Assembly: GCF_003627075.1 (NCBI RefSeq)
Contig: NZ_CP032630.1
Coordinates: 806,001-870,000, forward strand
Origin: Protaetiibacter intestinalis
GTDB taxonomy: Bacteria > Actinomycetota > Actinomycetes > Actinomycetales > Microbacteriaceae
Direction: 5' to 3'
DNA: 64,000 nucleotides
Shown here: piece after piece, positions 38,609 to 48,691 of the stretch
Numbering within the stretch: position 1 is the stretch's first letter
Layout: every line of letters starts with the position of its first letter
Made by a program: the position numbers and the translations under genes
Notes under the pieces: model-generated
Told to the model about the DNA's origin: nothing
What the model saw: only the letters and a program-made list of their open reading frames with translations
Database searches by the model: none

Positions 38609-39211
38609 TCAGTAACCGCTGTAGTCGGAGTAGGAGTTGTAGGTGCTCGAGAACACGATCACGAAGAAGGCGACGTAGATCAGCAGGAAGGCGATCACCG
38701 CGTAGCCGACCGCGATCCCCGCGATGGCCATGCCCTTGCCGCCCTCGCCCGTGCGCTTGATGCGGGAGAGGGCGATGTGCCCGAGGATGACGCCCGGGAT
38801 GCCGAGGATCCAGAACAGCAGACCCACGAGCGAGAGGATCATCGAGGTGAGCGCGAGGGGGTCGGTGCGCGGCGCGTAGGCGTAGGCGACGCCCCCGACG
38901 GTGTAGGGCGCCGGTGCGTACGGCGCGGGCGTCGTCGGGACCGGCTGGTAGGCCGGGGCCGCCGGGGCGCTCGCGTAGGCGGGCGCGGGAGCCGGGGCAG
39001 GCGGAGCGGCGGCCGGGGCTGCGGCCGCCGGCGGCGGCGCGACGGGCGTGGCCAACGGATCGTGGGCGGGAGCTGCAGCCGGCGCCGTGTACGGGTTCGG
39101 CGCGAGGTACGGGTTGGGCGCCACGTAGGGGGCCGGTGCGGTGTAGGCGGGAGGCGGCACGTACTCCCCCGGTTCCGGTTCGGCGGGGGTCGGGGTGGTG
39201 GTGTCTGACAA
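38609..39211 (-). CDS. Pro/Ala/Tyr-rich DUF4190-type membrane protein 2
   Basis: 200 residues with an N-terminal 110-residue Pro/Ala/Tyr-rich region (PYVAPNPYLAPNPYTAP repeats), then two helices: LALTSMILSLVGLLFWILGIPGVILGHIAL and GMAIAGIAVGYAVIAFLLIYVAFFVIVFSS with a basic SRIKRTGEGGK loop between them, typical of DUF4190. It ends in a Tyr/Ser-rich tail. The cytoplasmic Pro-rich arm may bind partners; the function is unknown. Confidence 0.78.
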   Translation of the reverse strand: MSDTTTPTPAEPEPGEYVPPPAYTAPAPYVAPNPYLAPNPYTAPAAAPAHDPLATPVAPPPAAAAPAAAPPAPAPAPAYASAPAAPAYQPVPTTPAPYAPAPYTVGGVAYAYAPRTDPLALTSMILSLVGLLFWILGIPGVILGHIALSRIKRTGEGGKGMAIAGIAVGYAVIAFLLIYVAFFVIVFSSTYNSYSDYSGY

Positions 39212-39282
39212 GTGCGTCCCTTCCGTGTCCCGTCATCGTGCCAGCCGCCCCGGACCACGGCAAGCACCCGTCCGGGGCGCCC

Positions 39283-40842
39283 TCAGACCTGGATGCTCGT
39301 CACCGGCAGGGTCGAGTCGGCGCCGAAGCCGAGTTCCGACGGCGGATACCCGGCGGCGATGCGCTGCGCGGCGAGCGCGGCGATCATGGCGCCGTTGTCG
39401 GTGCACAGCGCGAGCGGCGGGATCCGCAGCGCGACCCCGGCATCCGCGCAGCGCTCGATCGCGACCTCGCGCAGCCGGCGGTTCGCGATGACGCCCCCGC
39501 CGAGCAGCAGCCGCGGCACGCCGAGCTCGACGCAGGCGGCGAGCGCCTTCGTGAGCAGCACGTCGACGACCGCCTCGCGGAAGCTCGCCGCGACATCCGC
39601 CACCGGCACCTCCTCGCCGGCGGCACGGGCCGCCTCGACGTGCCGGGCGACGGCCGTCTTGAGGCCGGAGAACGAGAAGTCGTAGCGGTGCCGTTCCTGG
39701 TCCTTCGACGCGGTGAGCCCGCGGGGGAAGCGGATGGCGGTGGGGTCTCCGGATGCCGCCACCCGGTCGATCTCGGGTCCGCCCGGATACGGCAGGCCGA
39801 GCAGTCGCGCGACCTTGTCGAAGGCCTCGCCGGCGGCGTCGTCGATCGTCTCGCCGAGCAGCTCGACATCCGAGACGAGGTCGCGCACGTAGAGCAGCGA
39901 GGTGTGGCCTCCCGAGACGAGCAGCGCGATGGTCGGCAGCTCGAGCTCGCCGTCGCCGACGAGCGGCTCGTGGTTCAGCACATCCGCGCCCACGTGGCCG
40001 ACGAGGTGGTTGACGGCGTAGAGCGGCTTCTCGAGCGACAGCGCGAGCGCCTTCGCCGCACCGACGCCCACCATGAGCGCCCCCGCGAGACCCGGCCCGC
40101 TCGTGACGGCCACGGCATCCAGCTCGGCGAGCTCGACGCCCGCCACCCGCAGCGCCTCGTGGATGGTCGGCTCGAGCGCCTCGAGGTGGGCGCGTGCCGC
40201 GATCTCGGGCACGACGCCGCCGTAGCGGGCGTGCTCGTCCATCGAGCTCGCGATGACGTTCGCGAGCAGCTCGGTGCCGCGCACGATGCCGATGCCCGTC
40301 TCGTCGCAGCTCGTCTCGATCCCGAGCACCAGTGCGCCGGGAGATTCGTGCGAGTTGGTCGAATCCGCGCCCTCATTCCGACCGAACGGCACGAATCTCG
40401 CGCGCATGATGATGGCATCGACGCCGTCGGGTTGGTAGTAGTCGGGGCGGACGGCGATGCGCTCGAAGCCGCGGCTCGCGTAGAGCGCCTCGGCGCCGGG
40501 GTTGTCGGCGCGCACCTCGAGGAACACCTCCTCGGCGTCCCTGCCGCGCGCCTCCGCGAGCAGCGCGTCGAGCAGTGCGGCGCCGATGCCGCGGCGGCGC
40601 GCGGATGCGGCGACCGCGATGGTCTGGATGTCGCCCTGGCCGCCGCCGCGGGGGGCGAGGAGTCCCGCGTAGCCGAGCACGGCATCCGCCTCGTCGACGG
40701 CGACGAGGTAGTGGCCGTGCTCGCCCGCGAGCTCGGCGGCGAGCGTCTCGCGCGACCAGGCATCGGTGGGGAAGATGGCGTGCTCGAGCGCGTCGATCGC
40801 GTCGAGGTCGGATGCCGTGGCCGGGCGCAGCGTCCAGCTCAC
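39283..40842 (-). CDS. tsaD: Fused RimI acetyltransferase - TsaD threonylcarbamoyladenosine synthase subunit
   Basis: 519 residues in one uninterrupted frame. Residues 1-149 are a GNAT domain ([33 protein letters not shown]) like RimI, which acetylates ribosomal protein bS18. Residues about 168-519 are complete Tsa[11 protein letters not shown], the metal-binding [13 protein letters not shown], and a C-terminal NGAMIAALA. The roughly 18-residue linker is encoded by a palindrome at 40341-40399. The GTG start at 40842 overlaps the tsaB stop. Separate translation of TsaD from ATG 40405-40407 or a nearby GTG cannot be excluded. Confidence 0.85.
   Translation of the reverse strand: MSWTLRPATASDLDAIDALEHAIFPTDAWSRETLAAELAGEHGHYLVAVDEADAVLGYAGLLAPRGGGQGDIQTIAVAASARRRGIGAALLDALLAEARGRDAEEVFLEVRADNPGAEALYASRGFERIAVRPDYYQPDGVDAIIMRARFVPFGRNEGADSTNSHESPGALVLGIETSCDETGIGIVRGTELLANVIASSMDEHARYGGVVPEIAARAHLEALEPTIHEALRVAGVELAELDAVAVTSGPGLAGALMVGVGAAKALALSLEKPLYAVNHLVGHVGADVLNHEPLVGDGELELPTIALLVSGGHTSLLYVRDLVSDVELLGETIDDAAGEAFDKVARLLGLPYPGGPEIDRVAASGDPTAIRFPRGLTASKDQERHRYDFSFSGLKTAVARHVEAARAAGEEVPVADVAASFREAVVDVLLTKALAACVELGVPRLLLGGGVIANRRLREVAIERCADAGVALRIPPLALCTDNGAMIAALAAQRIAAGYPPSELGFGADSTLPVTSIQV
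40341..40399. repeat. 59-bp palindromic element at the RimI/TsaD junction
   Basis: Perfect 11-bp arms GAGATTCGTGC (40341-40351) and GCACGAATCTC (40389-40399). Inside, GTTGGTCGAAT pairs with ATTCCGACCGAAC allowing two bulges, so the whole unit folds into one long hairpin. It encodes the linker around [17 protein letters not shown] and has no counterpart in either protein family. Confidence 0.8.
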
Positions 40843-41450
40843 GGGGTCACCGTCTTGGGCGTCGAGAGGGTGACGTCGGGGGCGCGCAGGTAGACGGGTT
40901 CGGCGGGGCCGGGTTCGAGCCCCGCGTCGTGGCGCGCGAGGGCGAGCAGCCCGAGCAGGCCCGCGTCGATCGTGGCGGCGTCGATCCGCACGTAACCGGC
41001 GACGGCGGTCACCGTCTCGGCCTCCGCGACCGGCACGAGGGCCGGGCCCTCGATCCGCACCGGCAGGCCGTCGGAGCCGGGCGCCGCGTACCGCGACCAG
41101 GCGAGCTCTCGGCGGCGCGCATCCGTGACCACGAGCACCCGCTCGGTGCGGCCGTAGGCGACCGCGTCGTGCGAGACGACGGGCAGCACCGGTCGCCCGA
41201 TGCCGAGCGCGAAGGCCCGCGCCGCGGCGATGCCGACGCGCAGGCCCGTGAAGGGCCCGGGACCCATCCCGACCGCGACCCCCTCGAGCTCGGAGGGCGC
41301 GACCCCCGCCTCCGCGAGCGCCTCGGCGATGAAGCCGCCGATCAGCTCGGCGTGCCCGCGGGTGTCGGCGCTCGCGCGCTCGGCGAGGGTGCCCCGCCGC
41401 GACACGACGGCGACGCTCGTCCCCGTCGAGGTGTCGATCGCCAGCAGCAC
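40839..41450 (-). CDS. tsaB: TsaB, t6A complex dimerisation subunit
   Basis: 203 residues, an ASKHA-fold TsaD paralogue lacking the metal site. [16 protein letters not shown] at the N-terminus and [23 protein letters not shown] near residue 65 are diagnostic. It works with TsaC, TsaD and TsaE to make N6-threonylcarbamoyladenosine at tRNA position 37. It starts at GTG 41448-41450, with a -10 TAGGCT (41457-41462) six bases before it. The stop overlaps the rimI-tsaD start by four bases. Confidence 0.93.
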   Translation of the reverse strand: MLLAIDTSTGTSVAVVSRRGTLAERASADTRGHAELIGGFIAEALAEAGVAPSELEGVAVGMGPGPFTGLRVGIAAARAFALGIGRPVLPVVSHDAVAYGRTERVLVVTDARRRELAWSRYAAPGSDGLPVRIEGPALVPVAEAETVTAVAGYVRIDAATIDAGLLGLLALARHDAGLEPGPAEPVYLRAPDVTLSTPKTVTP

Positions 41451-41477
41451 CTCCCCAGCCTACGGTTCCGTCCGTTC

Positions 41478-41551
41478 GTCAAACGCTGCAGCGTCTGACC
41501 GGCCGCGGCGGTGATGAGCGGCGCCAGGAGCCAACCGCTACAGCGTTTGAC
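41478..41551. repeat. 74-bp palindromic element, copy 2, overlapping the tsaE stop
   Basis: Arms GTCAAACGCTGCAGCG (41478-41493) and CGCTACAGCGTTTGAC (41536-41551) match at 15 of 16 positions, with a 42-base centre. It is inverted relative to copy 1 at 36607-36680, with identical length. The right arm encodes the last residues (QTL) and TAG stop of tsaE. It lies directly upstream of the tsaB promoter. Confidence 0.85.
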
Positions 41552-42005
41552 CGACCCACCGTGGGCCGTGGGGGGTGAGGCGCACGTGGCGGGGCGAGTC
41601 GTCGGCGGCGGGGTCGCCGCCGAGCGGGCGCACGATGTCGAGCTCGAGCCAGGAGTCGACGGCGCCGTCGAGCTTGCCGGATCCCCACTCGACGACCGTG
41701 ATCGAGCCGTCGAGGTCGAGGTCGAGGTCCTCCACCTCGGCCGCGGTCGCGAGCCGGTAGGCGTCGACGTGCACGAGCGGCACCCCGGATGTCGTCGGGT
41801 GCGTGCGTGCGAGCACGAACGTGGGGCTCGTCACGGCTCCGCGCGCCCCGAGCGCCGTACCCAGCCCGCGCGTGAGCGTCGTCTTGCCGGCACCCAGCTC
41901 GCCGTTCAGCAGCACGACGTCGCCCGCCCGCAGCACCGCGGCGAGGCGTGCGCCGAGCGCCTCCATGGCCTCCGCATCCGGAACGTCGAGTTCGAGCGGC
42001 GTCAC
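41538..42005 (-). CDS. tsaE: TsaE, t6A complex ATPase
   Basis: 155 residues. Walker A is GELGAGKTTLTRGLG near residue 40; TSPTFVLAR, HVDAYRL and VVEWGSG are TsaE motifs. It drives the TsaBD complex by ATP hydrolysis. It starts at GTG 42003-42005, overlapping the alr stop by four bases. Its C-terminal QTL and stop lie inside a palindromic element, so the original end may have been different. Confidence 0.93.
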   Translation of the reverse strand: MTPLELDVPDAEAMEALGARLAAVLRAGDVVLLNGELGAGKTTLTRGLGTALGARGAVTSPTFVLARTHPTTSGVPLVHVDAYRLATAAEVEDLDLDLDGSITVVEWGSGKLDGAVDSWLELDIVRPLGGDPAADDSPRHVRLTPHGPRWVGQTL

Positions 42006-43096
42006 ACCGGCACCCGGGCGACCCGCGGCCCGATCCGCGTCACGATCTCGTAGCCGATCGTGCCGGCGGCCTCCGCCCACTCCCCGGCGCCGGGCTCGCC
42101 CGCGGCGGGGTCGCCCCACACGACCACCTCGTCGCCGACGCCCACGGGGGCGTCGCCCACGTCGACCACGAACTGGTCCATGGCGATCCGGCCCACCTGC
42201 GCGTGCCGTGCGCCCGCGACGGCGACCTCAGCACGACCGGAGGCGTGACGCGGGATGCCGTCCGCGTAGCCGAGCGGCACGAGCGCGAGCGTCGTCTCGC
42301 CCTCGGTGCGGTGGGTGAAGCCGTACGAGACGCCCGTGCCGGCGGGCACCCGACGCACCGCCGCGACCTCCGAGACGAGCCGCATGACGGGTCGCAGCCC
42401 GAGCACCGCCGGGTCGACGGATGCGTCGGGCGCGAGCCCGTACATGGCGATGCCGACGCGCACGAGGTCGAACCGGGCGTCCGGCTGGGTGATCACCGCG
42501 AGGCTCGCCGCGAGGTGCCGCAGCTCGGGCGCGAGGCCCGTGGACTCCGCCTCGCCGATCACGGCGGCGAACGCCGCGCGCTGGGCGGCGTCGTCCTCGG
42601 CCGAGGTGCCCGAGAGGTGGCTCATAAGGCCGCGCACCCGCAGGCGTCCGGCGCGCTCGAGCTCGGCCGCGCGGGCGAACACGGCGGTGGCCTCCTCGGG
42701 CGCGATCCCGTTGCGGCTGAGCCCGGTGTCGACCTTGAGATGCACGGTCGCGCCGGCGTCGGCCGCCGCCTCGAGCTGTGCGGGCGTCGACACCCCGACG
42801 TCGACACCCGCGGCCACGGCATCCGCGAAGTCGGGGGTGCCGCCGTGCAGCCAGGCGAGGAGCGGTGCCGTGACGCCCGCGGCCCGCAGGGCGAGGGCCT
42901 CGGAGAGGTCGGCCGTGCCGAGCCAGTCGGCGCCCGCCTCGACCGCGGCCCGCGCCACGGGGAGCGCCCCGTGGCCGTACGCGTCGGCCTTGACCACGGC
43001 CATGAGCTGAGCGGGCGCGGCGGTGCGGCGCAGCACCTCGAGGTTGCCGGCGAGCGCGTCCAGGTGGATGCGGGCCTCGCGCCGCGGGGCGCTCAC
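42002..43096 (-). CDS. alr: Alanine racemase
   Basis: 364 residues. The PLP lysine is in AVVKADAYGHGA near residue 37, and the catalytic Tyr is in GVSYGFTHRT. LMSHLSGTS and VRVGIAMYGLAP are also typical. It makes D-alanine for peptidoglycan. It starts at GTG 43094-43096, overlapping the acpS stop by four bases; a longer frame to 43720 is rejected because it runs through acpS and glmS. Confidence 0.95.
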   Translation of the reverse strand: MSAPRREARIHLDALAGNLEVLRRTAAPAQLMAVVKADAYGHGALPVARAAVEAGADWLGTADLSEALALRAAGVTAPLLAWLHGGTPDFADAVAAGVDVGVSTPAQLEAAADAGATVHLKVDTGLSRNGIAPEEATAVFARAAELERAGRLRVRGLMSHLSGTSAEDDAAQRAAFAAVIGEAESTGLAPELRHLAASLAVITQPDARFDLVRVGIAMYGLAPDASVDPAVLGLRPVMRLVSEVAAVRRVPAGTGVSYGFTHRTEGETTLALVPLGYADGIPRHASGRAEVAVAGARHAQVGRIAMDQFVVDVGDAPVGVGDEVVVWGDPAAGEPGAGEWAEAAGTIGYEIVTRIGPRVARVPV

Positions 43097-43455
43097 GCGT
43101 CGGCCTCGGCGATGACGGTGGCCGTCGCGATGCCCGCGTCGTGGCTCATCGAGACGTGCAGCCGGGCGATGCCGCGCCGCTCGAGCAGCGCGGCGAGCGG
43201 GCCGGCGACCACGAACGAGGGGTTGCCGGTGGCGTCCGAGGCGATCGCCATGTCGGTCCAGTGCACGTCCTCGGCGTCGCCGAGGGCCTTGATGAGGGCC
43301 TCCTTGGCGGCGAACCGGGCCCCGAGCGAGCGCAGCGGCAGCCCGCGTTCGCTCTCGGCGAACAGGCGCTCGCGCAGCCGCGGCGTGCGCGAGACGGCGC
43401 GCTCGAACCGGGCCTGATCGACGACGTCGACGCCCAGCCCGACGATCATGCTCAC
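43093..43455 (-). CDS. acpS: Holo-[acyl-carrier-protein] synthase
   Basis: 120 residues. [16 protein letters not shown] and [13 protein letters not shown] hold the Mg-binding Asp and Glu of the phosphopantetheinyl transferase fold. It moves 4'-phosphopantetheine from CoA to ACP. The start may be GTG 43455, overlapping the glmS stop by four bases, or ATG 43449. It lies between glmS and alr in a tightly coupled string. Confidence 0.94.
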   Translation of the reverse strand: MSMIVGLGVDVVDQARFERAVSRTPRLRERLFAESERGLPLRSLGARFAAKEALIKALGDAEDVHWTDMAIASDATGNPSFVVAGPLAALLERRGIARLHVSMSHDAGIATATVIAEADA

Positions 43456-45302
43456 TCCACCGTGACGGACTTCGCGAGGTTGCGCGGCTGGTCGACGTCC
43501 AGCCCCTTCGCGGTCGCGAGCTCCATGCCGAAGATGTGCAGCGGCACGACCGCGAGCAGCGGCTCGAAGAACGGCGCGGCGAGCGGGATGCGGATGACCT
43601 CGTCCGCGAACGGCACGACCGCGACATCCCCGAGCTCGGCGATCGCGATGACACGCGCCCCGCGCGCGCGGATCTCCTGGATGTTGGAGACCACCTTCTT
43701 GTGCAGCGACGACGGGTCACGCGGGCTCGGCACGACGACGAACACGATCTGCCCCGGCTCGATGAGCGCGATGGGGCCGTGCTTGAGCTCGCCGGCCGCG
43801 AAGCCCTCCGCGTGGATGTAGGCGAGCTCCTTGAGCTTGAGCGCGCCCTCGAGCGCCACCGGGAAGCCCACGTGACGGCCGAGGAACAGCACCGACTGGG
43901 TGTCGCTCATCCAGTGCGCGAGCTCCGCGATGCGTCCGGATGCCGTCTCGACGACGCTCTGGATCTTCGCCGGCACGGCCTCCAGCTCGGCCATCTGATG
44001 CGCGATGCCCGCCGCGTCGAGCGTGCCGCGCAGGCCCGCGAGGTGCAGCCCCAGCAGGTAGAGGGCGGTCACCTGGGCGACGAACGCCTTCGTCGAGGCG
44101 ACCGCGACCTCCGGACCCGCGTGGGTGTACAGCACGGCATCCGACTCGCGGGGGATCGTCGCGCCCTGCGTGTTGCAGATCGACAGCGTGCGCGCACCCT
44201 GCTCGCGCGCGTACCGCACGGCCATGAGGGTGTCCATCGTCTCGCCCGACTGGCTCACCGAGACGACGAGCGTGCGCTCGTCGAGCACCGGGTCGCGGTA
44301 GCGGAACTCGTGCGAGAGCTCGACGTCGACGGGCACGCGCGCCCACTTCTCGACGGCGTACTTGCCGACCATGCCGGCGTAGGCGGCGGTGCCGCAGCCC
44401 AGCACGATCACCCGGTTGACGCCCTGCAGCACCTCGGCGACGCCGTCGAGCTCGTGCAGCGTCACGGCGCCCTCGTGCACGCGACCGCGGAGCGTGTTGG
44501 CGACCGCCTCGGGCTCCTCCGAGATCTCCTTCTTCATGAAGCTCGGCCAGCCGCCCTTCTCGGCGGCGGAGGCGTCCCACGAGACCTCGAACTCCTTCGC
44601 CTGCGCGGGCGCACCGGCGAAGTCGATGACCTCGACGGAGTCCGGGCGGATGGTGACGATCTGGTCCTCGCCGATCTCCATGGCGCGACGGGTGTGCTCG
44701 ACGAACGCCGCCACATCCGAGCCGAGGAAGTTCTCGCCCTCGCCGAGCCCGATGACGAGCGGCGAGCTGCGGCGAGCGCCCACGACGACCCCCGGCGCAT
44801 CCTGGTGCAGGGCGAGCAGCGTGAACGCGCCCTCGAGCCGTTCCACGGTGCGGCGCATCGCCTCGGTCAGATCACCCGACTCGTGGAACGCACGCCCCAC
44901 GAGCAGCGCCGCGACCTCGGTGTCGGTCTGCGACTCGAAGGTCTCGCCGTCGGCCTCGAGCTCGGCCTTGAGCTCGGCGAAGTTCTCGATGATGCCGTTG
45001 TGGATGAGGGCGAGCCGGCCGCCGTCGCCGAAGTGCGGATGCGCGTTGACGTCGGTCGGTCCGCCGTGCGTCGCCCAGCGGGTGTGGCCGATGCCCGTGT
45101 GCCCGTCGCCGATCGGCGAGCTCTCGAGCTCCTCGACGAGCACACCGAGCTTGCCCGCACGCTTCCGGGTTCCGATCACGCCGTCGTCGCCGAGCACGGC
45201 GACCCCCGCCGAGTCGTAACCGCGGTACTCGAGCCGGGTGAGGCCCCCGACGAGCACCTCGAGACTGCTGCCCGGTCCGACGTAGCCCACGATCCCGCAC
45301 AT
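43452..45302 (-). CDS. glmS: Glucosamine-6-phosphate synthase (glutamine-dependent)
   Basis: 616 residues. The mature N-terminal Cys follows the start Met (MCGIVGYVG); the class II amidotransferase domain spans about 1-220 (GHTRWATHG). Two SIS domains span about 290-600 ([25 protein letters not shown]), ending LAKSVTVE. It converts fructose-6-P and glutamine to glucosamine-6-P, the first step to UDP-GlcNAc. No glmS ribozyme is seen. A -10 TAGGAT (45310-45315) is seven bases before ATG 45302. Confidence 0.97.
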   Translation of the reverse strand: MCGIVGYVGPGSSLEVLVGGLTRLEYRGYDSAGVAVLGDDGVIGTRKRAGKLGVLVEELESSPIGDGHTGIGHTRWATHGGPTDVNAHPHFGDGGRLALIHNGIIENFAELKAELEADGETFESQTDTEVAALLVGRAFHESGDLTEAMRRTVERLEGAFTLLALHQDAPGVVVGARRSSPLVIGLGEGENFLGSDVAAFVEHTRRAMEIGEDQIVTIRPDSVEVIDFAGAPAQAKEFEVSWDASAAEKGGWPSFMKKEISEEPEAVANTLRGRVHEGAVTLHELDGVAEVLQGVNRVIVLGCGTAAYAGMVGKYAVEKWARVPVDVELSHEFRYRDPVLDERTLVVSVSQSGETMDTLMAVRYAREQGARTLSICNTQGATIPRESDAVLYTHAGPEVAVASTKAFVAQVTALYLLGLHLAGLRGTLDAAGIAHQMAELEAVPAKIQSVVETASGRIAELAHWMSDTQSVLFLGRHVGFPVALEGALKLKELAYIHAEGFAAGELKHGPIALIEPGQIVFVVVPSPRDPSSLHKKVVSNIQEIRARGARVIAIAELGDVAVVPFADEVIRIPLAAPFFEPLLAVVPLHIFGMELATAKGLDVDQPRNLAKSVTVE

Positions 45303-45386
45303 GGACTCGATCCTAGGCCACCACCCCTGGGAGCCCCGGCGCGCGCGCACGCGAGCGGCGCCTCGGGCGGGACTACGCTCGAGGGG

Positions 45387-46331
45387 ATGTCTGAGCCCGG
45401 CGACCGCACGGCCGCGACCCCGTTCCTGGAACTCGACCGTGCCGACTGGGCCTCGCTCGCGCCGTCGGCGGCGAACCCGCTCACCGAGGGCGAGCTGGTG
45501 CGACTGCGCGGGCTCGGCGACTCCCTCGACCTGCGCGAGGTGGCGGACGTGTACGTGCCGCTCAGCAAGCTGCTGAGCCTCTACGCGGTCGGGGCGCGCG
45601 CCCTGCACCGCTCGACGCGCGACTTCCTCGGGCAGGACGAGCCCCCGACGCCGTTCGTGATCGGGGTAGCGGGTTCGGTCGCCGTCGGCAAGTCGACGAT
45701 CGCACGACTGCTGCGCGAGCTGCTCGCCCGCTGGGACGACACCCCGCGCGTCGAGCTGGTCACGACCGACGGGTTCCTGCTGCCGAACGCCGAGCTCGAG
45801 CGACGCGGCCTCATGGCACGCAAGGGCTTCCCCGAGAGCTACGACCGCCGCTCGCTGCTGCGGTTCGTGAGCCGGGTCAAGAGCGGCGTGGCCGAGGTGC
45901 GCGCGCCCGTCTACTCTCACCTCTTCTACGACATCGTCCCGGACGCCGAGATCGTCGTGCGCCGCCCCGACATCCTCATCGTCGAGGGGCTCAACGTGCT
46001 GCAGCCGCCCGGCCCGGGCGCGCGCCTCGCCGTGAGCGACCTCTTCGACTTCACGATCTACGTCGATGCCCGCACGGTCGACATCGAGCGCTGGTACGTC
46101 GAGCGCTTCCTCCGCCTGCAGCGGGGCGCCTTCGCCGACCCGCGCTCCTACTTCCACCGCTACGCGTCGCTCAGCGAGGAGGACGCGGTCGCCCGGGCGC
46201 GCGGCATCTGGCACGACATCAACGGCCCGAACCTCGAGCAGAACATCGCGCCGACCCGGGCGCGTGCCTCGCTCGTGCTGCGCAAGGCATCCGATCACAC
46301 CGTGTCGAACGTGCTGATCAGGAAGGTGTGA
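45387..46331 (+). CDS. coaA: Type I pantothenate kinase
   Basis: 314 residues. P-loop [17 protein letters not shown] near residue 95; [12 protein letters not shown] and [16 protein letters not shown] are CoaA signatures. It catalyses the first step of CoA synthesis, in the cytoplasm. The start is ATG 45387, with a -10 TACGCT (45374-45379) seven bases upstream and a GAGGGG between. It is divergent from glmS. The 3' end overlaps the convergent reductase gene by 14 bases. Confidence 0.95.
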   Translation: MSEPGDRTAATPFLELDRADWASLAPSAANPLTEGELVRLRGLGDSLDLREVADVYVPLSKLLSLYAVGARALHRSTRDFLGQDEPPTPFVIGVAGSVAVGKSTIARLLRELLARWDDTPRVELVTTDGFLLPNAELERRGLMARKGFPESYDRRSLLRFVSRVKSGVAEVRAPVYSHLFYDIVPDAEIVVRRPDILIVEGLNVLQPPGPGARLAVSDLFDFTIYVDARTVDIERWYVERFLRLQRGAFADPRSYFHRYASLSEEDAVARARGIWHDINGPNLEQNIAPTRARASLVLRKASDHTVSNVLIRKV

Positions 46332-46761
46332 TGCGCTCCAGCACGAACACCGGGATGGGGCGGCTCGTCTTCGTCTGGTAGCCGGCGTAGTCGGGCCACA
46401 CCTCGTTGGCCCGCGCCCACCACAGCGTCTTCTCGTCGCCGTGCACCTCGCGCGCCAGGTAGTCGTGCCGCTCGGCTCCGTCCTGCAGCTCGACGTGCGG
46501 GTTCGCCACCAGGTTGTGGTACCAGGACGGATGCTGGGGAGCCCCGCCCTTCGAGGCGACGACCGCGTAGCTGCCGTCGTGCTCGACGCGCATGAGCGCG
46601 TTCTTGCGCAGCTTGCCGCTGCGCGCGCCCACCGAGGTGAGCACGATGATGGGCTTCCCCCGCAGCTCGCCCGCCTCGGAGCCGTCGGAGGCCTCGAAGG
46701 CCTCCGCCTGCTTCCGCGCCCACTCGGACGTGCTCGGTCCGTACTCGCCGGTCAGCGGCAT
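46318..46761 (-). CDS. Deazaflavin (F420)-dependent nitroreductase-family protein
   Basis: 147 residues. [59 protein letters not shown] is the DUF385/DDN-type split-barrel signature. Members reduce quinones or nitro compounds with reduced F420, or bind other flavins. The substrate is unknown. It starts at ATG 46761 and is the gene immediately after glmM on the minus strand. Confidence 0.85.
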   Translation of the reverse strand: MPLTGEYGPSTSEWARKQAEAFEASDGSEAGELRGKPIIVLTSVGARSGKLRKNALMRVEHDGSYAVVASKGGAPQHPSWYHNLVANPHVELQDGAERHDYLAREVHGDEKTLWWARANEVWPDYAGYQTKTSRPIPVFVLERITPS

Positions 46762-46786
46762 GGTGGTGACCTCCTCGTGTCGTCGC

Positions 46787-48154
46787 TCAGGACAACGCGA
46801 GCCGCTCCCGCACGATTCCCACGAGCTCGTCCGCCACTCGCTGCGCCTGCGCGGCGTCGCGCGCCTCGACCATGACGCGCACGAGCGGCTCGGTGCCGGA
46901 GGGGCGCAGCAGCACCCGGCCGTCGTCGCCGAGCGCCTCGCTGTGGCCGCGCACGGCCGCCGCGATCACCTCGTCGTCGTGCAGGCCGTGGTGGTCGACG
47001 CCGCGCACGTTCTCGAGCACCTGGGGGTAGACGGTCATCACGGAGCCGAGCTCGGCGATCGTCTTGCCGGTGCGGGCCATCTCGGCGGCGAGCTGCAGCC
47101 CGGTGAGGATGCCGTCGCCGGTCGTCGCGTGGTCGCTGAAGATGATGTGGCCCGACTGCTCACCGCCGAGGGTCAGGCCGTGCTCGGCCATCGCCTCGAG
47201 CACGTAGCGGTCGCCCACCCCGGTCTCGACGAGGTGGATGCCGTGCTCGGCCATCGCGACGCGCAGGCCCAGGTTGCTCATCGTGGTGACCGCGAGGGTG
47301 TCGTGGGCGAGCAGTCCGCGGCGCTTGAGCGAGACGGCGAGGATCGCCATGATGCGGTCGCCGTCGATGACCTGGCCGTCCGCGTCGACCGCGAGGCAGC
47401 GGTCGGCGTCGCCGTCGTGGGCGATGCCGAGGTCGGCACCGGTCAGCCGGACGGCCGCCTGGAGCTTGCCGAGGTGCGTCGAACCGACGCCGTCATTGAT
47501 GTTGAGGCCGTCGGGGTCGGCACCGATCACGGTCACCTGGGCTCCGGCATCCGCGAACACCTGCGGCGAGACACCCGCGGCGGCGCCGTGGGCGGCGTCG
47601 ATGACGACCTTGAGCCCGTCGAGCCGCACGTCGAGCGTGCCGAGCAGGTGCAGCAGGTAGCGGTCCTCGGCATCCGCGAACCGGCGGATGCGTCCGACGC
47701 CCGCGCCCGTCGGGGCGAGCTTCGGCTGGCCGAGGGCGGCCTCGATGCGGTCCTCGACCTCGTCGGGGAGCTTGACGCCCCCGAGGGCGAAGAACTTGAT
47801 GCCGTTGTCGGGCGCAGGGTTGTGCGACGCCGACACCATGACGCCGAAGTCGGCGTCGATGTCGGCCACCAGGAACGCGGCGGCGGGCGTCGGGATGACG
47901 CCCGCGTCGAGCACGTCGATGCCCGAGCTCGCGAGGCCCGCGGCCACGGCGGCCGAGATGAACTCGCCCGACACCCGCGGGTCGCGGGCGATCACCGCAC
48001 GGGGGCGGCGGCCCTCCTCGCGCACGAGGTCGGCGTGACGACCGCGCGTGAGCACGACGGCGGCGGCCTGAGCGAGGCCGAGGGCCAGGTCGGCGGTGAT
48101 GATCTCACCGTTCGCCAGCCCCCGGACCCCGTCGGTGCCGAAGAGACGCGGCAT
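46787..48154 (-). CDS. glmM: Phosphoglucosamine mutase
   Basis: 455 residues from ATG 48152-48154 ([15 protein letters not shown]). The phosphoserine is in [17 protein letters not shown] near residue 105, the Mg loop is DGDADRC, and the phosphate-binding loop is [12 protein letters not shown]. It converts glucosamine-6-P to glucosamine-1-P, following GlmS. It lies 16 bases after rpsI, the usual rplM-rpsI-glmM order. Confidence 0.97.
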   Translation of the reverse strand: MPRLFGTDGVRGLANGEIITADLALGLAQAAAVVLTRGRHADLVREEGRRPRAVIARDPRVSGEFISAAVAAGLASSGIDVLDAGVIPTPAAAFLVADIDADFGVMVSASHNPAPDNGIKFFALGGVKLPDEVEDRIEAALGQPKLAPTGAGVGRIRRFADAEDRYLLHLLGTLDVRLDGLKVVIDAAHGAAAGVSPQVFADAGAQVTVIGADPDGLNINDGVGSTHLGKLQAAVRLTGADLGIAHDGDADRCLAVDADGQVIDGDRIMAILAVSLKRRGLLAHDTLAVTTMSNLGLRVAMAEHGIHLVETGVGDRYVLEAMAEHGLTLGGEQSGHIIFSDHATTGDGILTGLQLAAEMARTGKTIAELGSVMTVYPQVLENVRGVDHHGLHDDEVIAAAVRGHSEALGDDGRVLLRPSGTEPLVRVMVEARDAAQAQRVADELVGIVRERLALS

Positions 48155-48170
48155 ACGTCTGTGTCGCGGC

Positions 48171-48659
48171 TTAGCGCTTCGAGAACTGCGAGGCCTTGCG
48201 GGCCTTCTTGAGACCGGCCTTCTTGCGCTCGATGACGCGGGCGTCGCGCGAGAGGAAGCCGGCCTTCTTGAGCGCCGGGCGGTTGTTCTCGCGGTCGATC
48301 TCGTTGAGCGCACGGGCGATCGCGAGACGCAGGGCGCCCGCCTGACCCGAGGGGCCGCCACCCGTGATCTTCGCGATCACGTCGTAGGAGCCGAGCAGGT
48401 CGAGCACCTTGAACGGGTCGTTGATGAGCTGCTGGTGCAGCTTGTTCGGGAAGTAGTCCTCGAGGGTGCGGCCGTTCACGGTGAACGAGCTGCCGCCGGG
48501 GACCAGGCGCACGCGCGCGATGGCCTCCTTGCGGCGGCCCACGGCTGCGCCGGGGACGTTGAGCACGGCGCGCGGGGTGCGCGGCGCCTCATCGGCAGGG
48601 GTCTCGGTCGAGAAGCTGGTGAGCACCTCGTCGGCCACGGTGTCTTCGATCTTCGCCAT
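48171..48659 (-). CDS. rpsI: 30S ribosomal protein S9
   Basis: 162 residues, with an actinobacterial acidic N-terminal extension of about 38 residues ([16 protein letters not shown]..). The S9 core [15 protein letters not shown] and the C-terminal [14 protein letters not shown] tail, which reaches the tRNA anticodon loop at the P site, are intact. Start ATG 48659, 32 bases after rplM. Confidence 0.97.
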   Translation of the reverse strand: MAKIEDTVADEVLTSFSTETPADEAPRTPRAVLNVPGAAVGRRKEAIARVRLVPGGSSFTVNGRTLEDYFPNKLHQQLINDPFKVLDLLGSYDVIAKITGGGPSGQAGALRLAIARALNEIDRENNRPALKKAGFLSRDARVIERKKAGLKKARKASQFSKR

Positions 48660-48691
48660 CGGTGATGTCCTTGAAAAGTCTCGGCGGGCGC

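Noticed and set aside
37933..39211. Repeats in the two DUF4190 genes as a CRISPR or mobile repeat
   Set aside because: The repeats are in frame and explain Pro/Ala-rich protein sequence.
45303..45386. glmS ribozyme or riboswitch in the glmS leader
   Set aside because: The leader is short, the -10 is seven bases from the start codon, and no ribozyme-like core is present.
43452..46298. A 948-codon frame running through glmS and upstream
   Set aside because: GlmS must start with Met-Cys at 45302; the upstream part is antisense to coaA.
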